From: an uncultured Emticicia sp.
GTDB taxonomy: Bacteria; Bacteroidota; Bacteroidia; Cytophagales; Spirosomataceae
Assembly: GCF_937903345.1 (NCBI RefSeq)
Contig: NZ_CALCZQ010000052.1
Coordinates: 1 to 64,000 of the forward strand
Direction of reading: 5' to 3'
Length of the DNA stretch: 64,000 nucleotides
The translations under genes and the position numbers were made by a program. The notes under the pieces were generated by a model. The model saw only the letters and a list, made by a program, of their open reading frames with translations. It ran no database searches and was not told the DNA's origin. Of the stretch, positions 41,697-50,565 are shown piece by piece. The stretch's first letter is position 1. Each line of letters begins with the position of its first letter.

Positions 41697-43073
41697 TTAT
41701 TTCAGTTCTCTGATTTTGATATTCTTGAAAGAAACATTATTTCCGTGGTCTTGAAGCAAGATATTTCCTTTATCACCAGCACCGAAACCGTTATAGTCTT
41801 TATATTTACTACGAGCCACTAATACATTGAAAATATTACTTTTTCGCTCATACTCCAAAACTTTAAAACCATTGAGCCAGTGCTGAACTATATTATTTGG
41901 ATACACAATCACACGGCCTTGATTCCAATCTCCAATTTTTTTAATAAAACGGGCATCCATTTTTAAGTCTTTATCAATTTTGTAAGAAGGAATCAAATCG
42001 TATAAACTCGCCAATGTACGATTGCCAACTGCTCCCATTTTTGCATCTGGGTGTTTTACATCATCAAGTACTTGAAATTCAAGTCCAATGCCAGATTTTC
42101 CATTTGAATCAAAAGCTTCGTTTACGAAGTATTTTACGCCTGAGTTTGCACCTTCACTAAGCTTAAATTCAAAAACCAACTCAAATGCACCAAATTGCTC
42201 ATTCGTAACAATATCATTGCCTGTTTCTGAGCCATCGGATGGGCTAACATTGATTGTTCCGTCAACTACCGACCAGTGTTGTTTTGGCATTTCTGTTCCG
42301 TGAACGGCTCTCCAACCTGTAAAGTCTTTGCCATTGAAAAGCATTTTGAAACCTTGTGCTTTTTCTTGTTCTGAAAGGTTATTCAAAATCAAGTTTACAA
42401 CTGGACAATTATCTGTTGGACTTGGTTTGAGTTTCTCAGTCTGGATTTTGATGTTTTTCCAACGAATTTTCATTCCTTCCTTCATTGGCCCGTAGATTGA
42501 GTGTACTTGCAAAGCAATGAAACCTTGTGCGGTCATATCATCAATTACATGAGCAGTTGGCACACCATTAATAAAAGTACGCAGGGTATTTCCGATTGCC
42601 TCGATGCGATATTTATTCCATTGTCCAACTGGCTTGAATGCCTTTTTGCCTTCTGGATTATTGTTTGGAATATAGAGCCAATCACGGCGACCTTCATCAT
42701 AAATGGCTCCCGACCAAGCACGTGCCGAAGGGTCAACTTCCATTTGGTAGCCATGTACACGACCATCTTTATAGTCGGCTTTTGAAAGGCTACGAAATTG
42801 TACGCCACCGTTCATTTCGTCGTCAAGTTTGAGGTCGAGTTCGAGGATGAAATCGCCGAAGTCTTTTTCAGTACAAAGAAACGAATTTGGCGTATCTTTT
42901 ACGGTTGTACCTATTATTTCGCCATTTTCTACTTTATATAAAGCCTTACCTCCACGTTGAGTCCAGCCCTTTAAATCTTTACCATTAAATAGGTTTGTCC
43001 ATTGAGCGTCTTTTTGGGCAAAAGTATTAAAAAACGTTCCAAAGGCTAATAAAACAACAAGTGTTTTCTTCAT
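41697..43073 (-). CDS. Exported protein with two DUF1080 (3-keto-disaccharide hydrolase) domains
   Basis: A 458-residue protein; the ATG at 43073 gives a standard signal peptide (MKKTLVVLLAFGTFFNTFAQ). Two DUF1080 (PF06439) domains follow. The first (about 25-195) shows WTNLFNGKDLKGWTQRGG, FILELDLKLDDEMNGGVQFR and YRIEAIGNTLRTFINGV. The second (about 235-458) shows FKMLFNGKDFTGWRAVHG, ELVFEFKLSEGANSGVKYF, LYDLIP and NIVQHWLNGFKVLEYE. The fold is a concanavalin-like beta-sandwich. PF06439 members cleave or dehydrate 3-keto-glycosides, which fits the Gfo/Idh oxidoreductase in this locus. It lies 33 bp downstream of nothing coding and directly upstream of GH3, so both are likely on one transcript. 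Confidence 0.92.
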   Translation of the reverse strand: MKKTLVVLLAFGTFFNTFAQKDAQWTNLFNGKDLKGWTQRGGKALYKVENGEIIGTTVKDTPNSFLCTEKDFGDFILELDLKLDDEMNGGVQFRSLSKADYKDGRVHGYQMEVDPSARAWSGAIYDEGRRDWLYIPNNNPEGKKAFKPVGQWNKYRIEAIGNTLRTFINGVPTAHVIDDMTAQGFIALQVHSIYGPMKEGMKIRWKNIKIQTEKLKPSPTDNCPVVNLILNNLSEQEKAQGFKMLFNGKDFTGWRAVHGTEMPKQHWSVVDGTINVSPSDGSETGNDIVTNEQFGAFELVFEFKLSEGANSGVKYFVNEAFDSNGKSGIGLEFQVLDDVKHPDAKMGAVGNRTLASLYDLIPSYKIDKDLKMDARFIKKIGDWNQGRVIVYPNNIVQHWLNGFKVLEYERKSNIFNVLVARSKYKDYNGFGAGDKGNILLQDHGNNVSFKNIKIRELK

Positions 43074-43305
43074 TTTCTTAATTAATAAATTGATTGAATA
43101 ATGAATCAAAATTAGTGATTAAAGGAATACCAATCTAATATCTATTTAACCAAAAATATTAAGATTTTGATATTTAATTGACCTAATTTTAGTGTTCAAG
43201 GTCAAGAATTAGGTATTTGCCTTCATAATTAAAAAAACAAAAGATACTAATCTACGAATAAAATGATTTTCTATGTATCAGCTTCATTCAACCAACTAAT
43301 AATTC

Positions 43306-43560
43306 ATGGAAGAAATTAATCTTTTTTTTCCACTTCAAATAAAGGTTATTACTCTAAAAAAATAGAATTATGATGTCGCCAATGTACCAATATTCGGCTA
43401 CCGATGGATTTGTAGATGACTGGCATTTTGTGCCTTTGAATAGCTGAGCCGTTTTTGGTGCAGTGTTGATTATTACGGAAGCAATCTCTGTTTCAAAAGG
43501 AGGAAGATTTCGGCAGGATATTTGGGTTGGTATAAAGATGAAAACTGCATTTGACAATTG
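43306..43560 (+). pseudogene. N-terminal remnant of an NADH:flavin oxidoreductase (Old Yellow Enzyme family)
   Basis: From the ATG at 43306 one frame reads MEEINLFFPLQIKVITLK, then an extra A in the run near 43357-43363 shifts the frame, after which NRIMMSPMYQYSATDGFVDD, WHFVPLNS, a stop, AVFGAVLIITEAISVSKGG, RFRQDIWVGIKMKTAF follow to about 43560. This matches the first 75 residues of NamA/YqjM-type Old Yellow Enzymes (LKNRI..SPMCQYS..DG..ND.H..H...A..G..L...EA..V...GR). The remaining two-thirds of the gene is absent. It lies opposite in strand to the sugar genes around it. Confidence 0.75.
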
Positions 43561-43743
43561 AATTCATCGAGTAAAAAAGTAAAGGCGAACAAGATGTTCG
43601 TTCGCCCCAAGTAGTTCAATATATTGTAAAGCAAGTTATTTTTGTTTCATTGTTTCTACAGATTGCTTGTAAAATGTTGATAAACAATAACTTTTAATAA
43701 TGTGCATTTTTTTAAAACTAAAACATCATAATTTACAGTGTAT
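43561..43743. other. Non-coding intergenic stretch
   Basis: Continues the gene-free zone after the oxidoreductase remnant. A GGCGAA/TTCGCC inverted pair (near 43587-43609) is the only structure seen. The 230 bases at 43074-43305 likewise show nothing beyond the probable promoter region of the DUF1080 gene. Confidence 0.35.
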
Positions 43744-44628
43744 TTAGAAGCTTACTTTAATAGACTCCAAATATTTTTTGCTGGTTTGGCCGCATTCAAG
43801 AGCAGTACGTCCTTTTACAGGTACAGAGTCAAGCTCAATTATATTCCAGCCTTTGAATTTGATTTTATCTAAATTGGCGAAAATTGCAGGGAAATCCACT
43901 CTTCCTTGTCCTAGTTCCACAAATTGATAACCAGATTTTGAGTCAGTTACTTTGGTGTCTTTTATGTGCGTTGCATACAGAATGTCTTTATATTTTAGCA
44001 CTGCATCGGCCGCATTTCCTCCTCCTTGCGTGTAGTGTGCTACATCTAAAAGTGCTAAGATATACTTATGATTCATCTCGTTGAAGATAATATCTACCTC
44101 TTCGGGAGTTTCGCCAAGTTGATTCATGTGGTTGTGGTAAGAAGGCTGAATACCTGTTTCGCCTTTTACAACTTTAGCAACTTCACTCATGTTTTTGGCG
44201 TATTTTTTTAATTCGTCGGTTGTTGGAAGACGGTCCTTTGGACGAGAATTATTGGTTATCTGCAAAGATTTCCCTCCCAAAGCTTTAATGAATTTTGCGT
44301 GGTTGAGGTGCGTTTCAATGTCTTTTGAAATATCATCTTGAATTCCCACATTTCCACTCGAAAACATAGCAAGTTGTAAACCACTTTTTGTAATGGTATC
44401 TTTCAAATCTTGTGGTTTGTCCTTGAATGGAGCGAAAGTATTGGCTCTTAGTTGGATTCCTTTAAAGCCTAAAGCAGCAATATCACCGATAGCTACTAAA
44501 TCATTGCCATTCCAAGTGATTGCCGAATAGGCAATTTTGTGTTTGCTTTTTGCGGCAAGTGCTTCCAGTGAAAACATTGAAGATGCCGTAAGGATGGATG
44601 CTTGCGTGAGAAAATCTCTTCTGTTCAT
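43744..44628 (-). CDS. Sugar phosphate isomerase/epimerase-fold protein with twin-arginine signal
   Basis: A 294-residue TIM-barrel protein of the AP-endonuclease-2/xylose-isomerase-like family. MNRRDFLTQASILTASSMF is a twin-arginine signal peptide, so the protein works outside the cytoplasm despite its family name. Barrel strands show KIAYSAITW, AALGFKGIQLRA, QLAMFSSGNVG, KSLQITNNS, QPSYHNHMNQLG (metal-type His), YILALLDVAHYTQGG and GWNIIELDSVPVKG. Members beside DUF1080 and Gfo/Idh proteins have been linked to 3-keto-glycoside cleavage or epimerisation. It is 42 bp downstream of a DUF1080 gene on the same strand. Confidence 0.9.
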   Translation of the reverse strand: MNRRDFLTQASILTASSMFSLEALAAKSKHKIAYSAITWNGNDLVAIGDIAALGFKGIQLRANTFAPFKDKPQDLKDTITKSGLQLAMFSSGNVGIQDDISKDIETHLNHAKFIKALGGKSLQITNNSRPKDRLPTTDELKKYAKNMSEVAKVVKGETGIQPSYHNHMNQLGETPEEVDIIFNEMNHKYILALLDVAHYTQGGGNAADAVLKYKDILYATHIKDTKVTDSKSGYQFVELGQGRVDFPAIFANLDKIKFKGWNIIELDSVPVKGRTALECGQTSKKYLESIKVSF

Positions 44629-44670
44629 AGTTTTAGGATTGAAAAGTTAAAAAGTAAATGTCAAAAATAA

Positions 44671-45255
44671 TTAAAGTTTCGCAATGGACAAGTTTTTGTA
44701 ATAGATTGACATTTCATTTCCAGGGTGCAACTGCAAGCCAATTGGCCCACTCTCGGGGATACTTTCGGTGGTGTAGTCCATCACTTCAATGCCATTTAGC
44801 CAAACCTGATAATTTTTACCCATTACTTTCACTTTCATGGTGTTCCAATCTTGTGTTTTCAAAATATCTTTTACCTTAGTTGCTTCTTTCGGATACATTT
44901 TCCCGATTACATAAGGTGAAGCTGTCATATCTCTTTTTAATGACCCAGAAATGCCAATTTGTATTTGATTTAATTCTGATTTCAAGAAAATACCAGAATC
45001 TACCCGACCATCACCCATTTTGAAATCAACTTGAATAATAAAGTTTTCATAATTTTTCTCTGTCCAAAGTATAGAACCTTTTTTAGCGGGTTCACTTTTT
45101 ACTATTAATAAACCATCTTCAACTGTCCAACAATTTTTATCATCGGGAACAACCCATCCTTTCAGGTCTTTGCCATTAAATATCTTCTTCATTTTTGGTT
45201 TTTGAGCAATAACCGAGACCGAGAGAAGTAGCATTAAGAGTATTTTGTTTAACAT
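44671..45255 (-). CDS. Exported single-domain DUF1080 protein
   Basis: A 194-residue protein with a short signal peptide (MLNKILLMLLLSVSVIAQ) and one DUF1080 domain: KKIFNGKDLKGWVVPDDKN, LLIVKSEPAKKGSILWTEK, FIIQVDFKMGDGRVDSGIFL, WNTMKVKVMGKNYQVWLNG and IGLQLHPGNEMSIYYKNLSI. It is a 3-keto-glycoside-active family member, half the size of the double-domain protein at 41697. It precedes the isomerase-fold gene by 42 bp on the same strand and should be co-expressed. The SusCD genes upstream end in their own terminator, so this may be a separate unit. Confidence 0.92.
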   Translation of the reverse strand: MLNKILLMLLLSVSVIAQKPKMKKIFNGKDLKGWVVPDDKNCWTVEDGLLIVKSEPAKKGSILWTEKNYENFIIQVDFKMGDGRVDSGIFLKSELNQIQIGISGSLKRDMTASPYVIGKMYPKEATKVKDILKTQDWNTMKVKVMGKNYQVWLNGIEVMDYTTESIPESGPIGLQLHPGNEMSIYYKNLSIAKL

Positions 45256-45313
45256 TGCACAAAGAGTTTAGGTTAATAAAATAAATAACAAACTTTAGAA
45301 ACTGCTTTTATAC

Positions 45314-45359
45314 AAATGTGCCACAACTCATTATTGATACAACAGGTTGTGGCACATTT
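45314..45359. repeat. ATGTGCCAC hairpin between susD-like and DUF1080 genes
   Basis: AAATGTGCCACAAC pairs perfectly with GTTGTGGCACATTT over 14 bp, loop 18 bases, followed on the plus strand by ATTTTTTATTT. The stem core is the same sequence, in opposite order, as the hairpin at 34598-34638, and both share CTCATTAT in the loop side. Confidence 0.65.
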
Positions 45360-45375
45360 ATTTTTTATTTCAAAA

Positions 45376-45405
45376 AGAGGACTTCTCGAAATTGAGAAGT
45401 CTCTC
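45376..45405 (-). terminator. Terminator of the SusCD operon
   Basis: AGAGGACTTCTC pairs with GAGAAGTCTCT (one mismatch) around a 6-base loop; on the minus strand the stem is followed by TTTTTG. It lies 33 bases past the susD-like stop. Confidence 0.7.
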
Positions 45406-45437
45406 TGGCAACTATGATGAAACAAATCTACTAACTA

Positions 45438-47123
45438 TTAATATCCAGGGTTTTGAGCAAATACACCCGCATTTGAGCGGTCGATTTGTGTTTGAGGAAT
45501 CGGACGAACATAGTGTTTGTCTGCAATATTTCCTGCTGCTTGCGGGTTATATTTTTTCACACGGTCAACCAATAAACCCCAACGTTTCAAATCCATCCAA
45601 CGAGTTTGCTCACCAGCCAATTCTCTTGCTCTTTCTTCGATTAAGAAATCCATTGTCATCTCTTTATCAGTAATCAACATGGCATCTTTTTTACCTGGCC
45701 ATCCAGCTCTTTGACGAACTACATTGATAGCTTTTGTAGCTTCTGAAACATTTCCAGCTTTCAATTGAGCTTCTGCCAACATCAAGTAAACATCAGCCAA
45801 ACGGAATACGAAATAGTCGCGACTACCAGCTTCATAAGTTAAGTCTGGGCGTTTTGTATCGAAGAACTTAATCAATGTAGGGAACAATGCCTCATTGTAT
45901 GCACTTGGTACTAATACCTGATATTTTTTCTTAGCACGCTCTTCCTTCGACATTTCATAGCCTGGAATAAAGATAGCTGTATCACCTGCGGCGAAAGTAA
46001 TTTTAGTTTTTGAGTTGTCAAACGATGCGTTTAAGTTAGCTCCTGGGTTATTGCTCAACCAAGTATCACGGAACGATTTCTTATAACGAGAGTCGTTTGT
46101 ACGATCTTTGAAACAAGTCTCCAATAAATATGTAGTTGGACGTAAACGTTTGAATGGACGACCATAAAATACATCACGTTTCAAACCAGGTTGAACGTCA
46201 TATTGCATCCCGAAGAAAAGGTGTAAGTTATTACCACCATTTACTGCACCAGTATTATTTGTAAGGTTAGTCAATGGGTCAGATGTGTATTGAACCGCAA
46301 ATACTACTTCACTATTTACTTGGTTGTTTTCGTCAAAAACACTTGCAAAATCATCTAATAACTTATAGCCGTAAGCTGTAGTTACAGTTTTACATAATTC
46401 GGCTGCTTTCGAGAAATCATCGGCTGCTTTTGCAGACGAATATCCTTTTGCCAAATAAACCTTTGCTAAAAGAGTTTCAGCGGCAGGTTTTGTAGCACGA
46501 CCATAATCAGATGATTGAGCTTTTGCCTCCAATGAAGGTATTGCATCGTTCAAGTCTTTGATGATGGCATCATACATCTGAGCATCTGTTGCTCTTTTTG
46601 TTTCTTTAGTTGGAGCAAGTGTCTCAGACAATCTTAAATCAACACCACCAAATTGTTGGTGCAAGATATAATAATAGTGAGCTCTCAAAAATTTTGCCTC
46701 AGCAACTCTTTGTTTTTTCAAAGCATCAGTAATACCGGTTGCAGCTGGAGCTCTATCAATTACAGCATTACAAGTATTGATACCGCGGTAAAGTTCATCC
46801 CAAGTATTGCCTAAATAATCAACTGTTGGTTGAAGTTGAGTATCATAAAAATGGAATCCTTTGTAACCGCCGTCTGCACCAGTAGCGTAGATGTCAGTAC
46901 CGTATTCGGTCATTGTTAAGCCCTGCTGCGTTGCATAATAATATCTAAGTGACGAATAAGCTGACTTTACAGCATCTTCAAAACCCTTAGGAGTATTGAC
47001 ATAGGCGTTACCAATACCAGACACTACAGTTTCGTCCAATATATCTTTACATGATTGGGTCGTACATAACAACGCCACAACACCAAAGATTTTGATTGGT
47101 TTTAATATATTTATTAAGTTCAT
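45438..47123 (-). CDS. RagB/SusD-family nutrient-binding outer-membrane lipoprotein
   Basis: A 561-residue surface lipoprotein: lipobox TTQSC with Cys25. SusD architecture is evident from the helical tetratricopeptide core (GNTWDELYRGINTCNAVIDR, RVAEAKFLRAHYYYILHQQFGGV, AAETLLAKVYLAKGYS) and the C-terminal SusD domain with YFVFRLADVYLMLAEAQLKAG, AINVVRQRAGWPG, FLIEERARELAGEQTRWMDLKRWG and NPGY at the very end. It caps the SusC channel and binds the carbohydrate at the cell surface. It lies 62 bp downstream of the susC-like gene, in the standard order. Confidence 0.96.
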   Translation of the reverse strand: MNLINILKPIKIFGVVALLCTTQSCKDILDETVVSGIGNAYVNTPKGFEDAVKSAYSSLRYYYATQQGLTMTEYGTDIYATGADGGYKGFHFYDTQLQPTVDYLGNTWDELYRGINTCNAVIDRAPAATGITDALKKQRVAEAKFLRAHYYYILHQQFGGVDLRLSETLAPTKETKRATDAQMYDAIIKDLNDAIPSLEAKAQSSDYGRATKPAAETLLAKVYLAKGYSSAKAADDFSKAAELCKTVTTAYGYKLLDDFASVFDENNQVNSEVVFAVQYTSDPLTNLTNNTGAVNGGNNLHLFFGMQYDVQPGLKRDVFYGRPFKRLRPTTYLLETCFKDRTNDSRYKKSFRDTWLSNNPGANLNASFDNSKTKITFAAGDTAIFIPGYEMSKEERAKKKYQVLVPSAYNEALFPTLIKFFDTKRPDLTYEAGSRDYFVFRLADVYLMLAEAQLKAGNVSEATKAINVVRQRAGWPGKKDAMLITDKEMTMDFLIEERARELAGEQTRWMDLKRWGLLVDRVKKYNPQAAGNIADKHYVRPIPQTQIDRSNAGVFAQNPGY

Positions 47124-47185
47124 TTTTTTAATAATTTAAAAATTAATAATTGCCACACTTTGCCCAACGGGAGGAATGGAGGCTT

Positions 47186-50100
47186 TTAGAATCTGATATT
47201 CAAACCAACCGTCGTTACCGATGTTGCTGGCGTTACACCCGAGCCAACGTTTGTAGTACCAGTACCCGAAGAAGTAATAGTTGCTTCTGGATCGATACCA
47301 TTATATTTGCTACGGTATTCAGACCAGATTTTTGGTTGTTGAATACTTGAGAACAAACGCAAAGATTCCATTCCAAGTTTTTTTGCAACACTTTGAGGAA
47401 ATGTATAACCAAAGTTAATATTTCTTAATTTGATGAATGTACCATCAAAATAAATCAAAGTAGTGTTATACTGAGGGAATTCTTGTGTGCTAAACGGACG
47501 AGGGAATTCATTAGTTGGATTGTTTGGCGTCCAATAATCAACTTTGATTTGTTGGTAACGACCAGCCAAAGCGTTGTTGTTTTGGTGGAAACCACTTACA
47601 ATCATATTTCCGAAACGACCAAATAAGAATGCAGATAAGTCAAATCCTTTATAAGAAAATCTTGTCGTGAAACCAGCACTAAAGTTAGGTATATCAGAGC
47701 CTAACAAAACTCTATCAGCGGCTGTAACTGCACCGTCACCATTAGTATCTTGTACTTTTACTTGACCAACACCTGCTCCAAGTGGGTTTGCTTTATCACC
47801 AGGATAGAATTTAGCTGCTTCCTCTTTCTCATTTAACTGCCAAATACCAATTTTTTTATAGTCAAAGTATGAGTTTAATGGTTGACCAATAAACCAACGG
47901 TTTCCTAAGTCATCAACTTTGCCATTGTATAAAGATACAATTTCTTCTTTGTTTTTAGTGAAAGTAAAATCTGTAGTCCATTTGAAACCACCAGTTGTAT
48001 TTACGTTTACAGTAGTGAAACCTAATTCAATACCTTTATTACGTGTTTGACCTACGTTACGAGTCACAGCACTAAAGCCGATAGAACCTGGCAATTGGTC
48101 AGACAATAATAAGTCCGTTGTATTAGTTTCGTATAACTCAATTGAACCTTGGATTTTTCCTCTTAAGAAACTGAAGTCTAAGCCAATGTTTGCAGTTGCT
48201 GAAGTTTCCCATTTCAAATCTGGATTTCCGATAGTATTTGGACGGTAACCGTAAGCCGCTGTACTTCCCCAAGCGTAAGCGGTTCTGCTTAACAAACCTT
48301 GTGTTTGGTAAGGTGCAACCCCTTGATTACCCACTTTCCCCCAGCCTGCTCTCAATTTCAACAAGTCTAACCATGGAATTTGCTTCATGAATGCTTCATT
48401 GCTGATATTCCAACCTAAAGCGATTCCTGGGAAATTACCATATTTCGTGTTCTCACCAAAACGGCTTGAACCATCACGACGCATTGTAGCTGTTAATAAA
48501 TATTTGTCATTGAAATCGTAATTGATACGAGCCATGTATGAGTTGATAGTCCACTGAGTTAAACCACTACCTACACCTAATACCGAACCTGCATTGCCTA
48601 AGTTATAGAATTGTTGTGTCTCGGCAGGTACTGCTTGTACATCAGTTGAATATCTTTCAAAGTTATCTCTTTGGATAGATTGTAATAACGTTACGCCAAG
48701 ATTATGCTTTTGAGCGAATGTTTTGTTATAAGTTAAAACGTTTTCAAGTGTATAGTTGAAACCAAAGTCGTTACGAGTAGATGCTTGAGGATCACCGAAT
48801 TTACGAGCATTTGTAGCTGCACCAACAAAACGGCCCCATCTTGCAAGGGTAAAGTCTGGACCAAAATTAATACGATATTTTAAACCTTCGAGGATTTTAA
48901 ACTCAGAATAAAGACTATTAAAGATTCTGTATCTTTTTGTATTATCCACTTGAGCTCCTGGAACAATCTCTGCTAATGGGTTTGTCAATAAAGCGTCATT
49001 AGTTGGCGAGAAAATCACATTACCATTGTCATCGTAAGGTCGACCTAATGGGTTTTGCTGAATCGTAAATTGATAAGGATTCAAGTTTTCACCATTTCTT
49101 ATACTGTACATTGTATATGACGAAAGACCGACTTTCAACCAGCTATTAATATTGTGGTCAATGTTGGCTCTTAACGACATACGAGTATAATCTAAACCAT
49201 CTGAAATACCTTTGTCTTGGAAATACCCACCAGAAATATAAAACTGCGTTTTATCGTTTCCGCCTTGTACTCCTAATGAGTGGTTTTGCATGATTCCGTT
49301 ATGTAAAACCAAATCTTGGTAGTTCGAATTTCTACCAGCTGCAAGTCCAGCAGCTACTGCAGGGTCACCACCTAATACCGCTACTTTTGCATCGGCAGCA
49401 GCATTTGCTACTCCTGTTGGAACAGCCACACCATTTGCATCTTTGTAGTTATTTGTTGCACGATATGCTTCACGTACGTACTCGGCAAATTCTTCACCAT
49501 TAAATAACTGAATTTTATCCAATGGTTTTGAAGCACCACCATAAGTATCAAATGTTACTACTGTTTTTCCTTTCACTGCACCTCTTTTAGTTGAAACGAG
49601 CACCACACCATTCGCACCTCTAGCACCATAAATGGCTGTTGCGGTAGCATCTTTCAAAACCTCCATTGATTGGATATCACTTGGATTCAAATCTTCATAT
49701 CCAGCTGATAATGGAATCCCATCCACAACATATAGAGGGTCATTTCCTGCGTTGAATGAACGACGACCACGAATCAAAATCTTTGGAACTGAGCCAGGCT
49801 TAGAACCAGATTGAGAAACATCAACCCCAGCTACTCGGCCTTGCATTGCTTGACCTAAACTCGTAATTGGCATCTCGCTGATTTGCTTCGCACTTACTTG
49901 CGAAATCGCACCTGTTGTTTGGCTTTTCTTTTGTGAACCGTAACCAACTACAACCACCTCACTTAGTGCAGCAGCATCTTCTTCCAAAGAAACATTTATG
50001 TTATTTTGGCTTCCTACTTTCACTTCTTGTGCTTTGTAACCAATGTAGCTAAATACCAATGTCGCATTGTTAGCTGCTTGTACTGAAAATTTTCCTGCTA

Positions 50101-50278
50101 CATCTGAGATTGCTCCTTGTGATGTGCCTTTTACTGTTACACTTACGCCTGGTAGTGGATTGCCACCAGCATCGGAAACCTTGCCTGATATTGCTCGGCC
50201 TTGGGCGTCGGCAAATTGCCAGCTAATGAGAATAGCCAAGCTGAGCATCATCTTTTGTAGTAATTGTTTCATACTCAA
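47186..50278 (-). CDS. SusC/RagA-family TonB-linked outer-membrane transporter
   Basis: A 1030-residue TonB-dependent channel. Signal peptide (about 1-25, FADAQ), then a carboxypeptidase-D-regulatory-like beta-sandwich (about 28-105, GKVSDAGGNPLPGVSVTVKG), a TonB-box region (SEVVVVGYGSQKKSQTTGA), plug domain (ISEMPITSLGQAMQGRVAGV, PLYVVDGIPLSAGYEDLNP, ATAIYGARGANGVVLVSTKR) and the 22-strand barrel to the C-terminus. No STN secretin-type domain is present, so sigma/anti-sigma signalling through it is unlikely. It should import an oligosaccharide or glycoside with the SusD partner. The divergent AraC gene at 50566 is the probable regulator, sharing the 287-bp intergenic region. Confidence 0.97.
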   Translation of the reverse strand: MSMKQLLQKMMLSLAILISWQFADAQGRAISGKVSDAGGNPLPGVSVTVKGTSQGAISDVAGKFSVQAANNATLVFSYIGYKAQEVKVGSQNNINVSLEEDAAALSEVVVVGYGSQKKSQTTGAISQVSAKQISEMPITSLGQAMQGRVAGVDVSQSGSKPGSVPKILIRGRRSFNAGNDPLYVVDGIPLSAGYEDLNPSDIQSMEVLKDATATAIYGARGANGVVLVSTKRGAVKGKTVVTFDTYGGASKPLDKIQLFNGEEFAEYVREAYRATNNYKDANGVAVPTGVANAAADAKVAVLGGDPAVAAGLAAGRNSNYQDLVLHNGIMQNHSLGVQGGNDKTQFYISGGYFQDKGISDGLDYTRMSLRANIDHNINSWLKVGLSSYTMYSIRNGENLNPYQFTIQQNPLGRPYDDNGNVIFSPTNDALLTNPLAEIVPGAQVDNTKRYRIFNSLYSEFKILEGLKYRINFGPDFTLARWGRFVGAATNARKFGDPQASTRNDFGFNYTLENVLTYNKTFAQKHNLGVTLLQSIQRDNFERYSTDVQAVPAETQQFYNLGNAGSVLGVGSGLTQWTINSYMARINYDFNDKYLLTATMRRDGSSRFGENTKYGNFPGIALGWNISNEAFMKQIPWLDLLKLRAGWGKVGNQGVAPYQTQGLLSRTAYAWGSTAAYGYRPNTIGNPDLKWETSATANIGLDFSFLRGKIQGSIELYETNTTDLLLSDQLPGSIGFSAVTRNVGQTRNKGIELGFTTVNVNTTGGFKWTTDFTFTKNKEEIVSLYNGKVDDLGNRWFIGQPLNSYFDYKKIGIWQLNEKEEAAKFYPGDKANPLGAGVGQVKVQDTNGDGAVTAADRVLLGSDIPNFSAGFTTRFSYKGFDLSAFLFGRFGNMIVSGFHQNNNALAGRYQQIKVDYWTPNNPTNEFPRPFSTQEFPQYNTTLIYFDGTFIKLRNINFGYTFPQSVAKKLGMESLRLFSSIQQPKIWSEYRSKYNGIDPEATITSSGTGTTNVGSGVTPATSVTTVGLNIRF

Positions 50279-50565
50279 TTAATAAAGGATTAGTTAATAA
50301 ATAAAGGTAAAAATGATCTAACTAAAAATAAGTAAATATTTAATTAGAATAATTACAAAATTACGTCTATAATAAAATTTCTACCACTAAAATTTAACCC
50401 ATTTCTAATATTTTTTTGACAAATAAGCACACAAAGGATGCATTTTATACCATTTATGTCGTAAATTAGCTGTCATATATTCATTATTTAGCCGCACAAA
50501 TAGAATGTTTCTAATAATTTTTATAAGAGAAAATAGTTAAATTAGCGATACTTACAGACCTAAAC

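Noticed and set aside
43354..43557. Minus-strand frame of 67 codons
   Set aside because: It is antisense to the Old Yellow Enzyme remnant, whose plus-strand blocks explain the sequence better.
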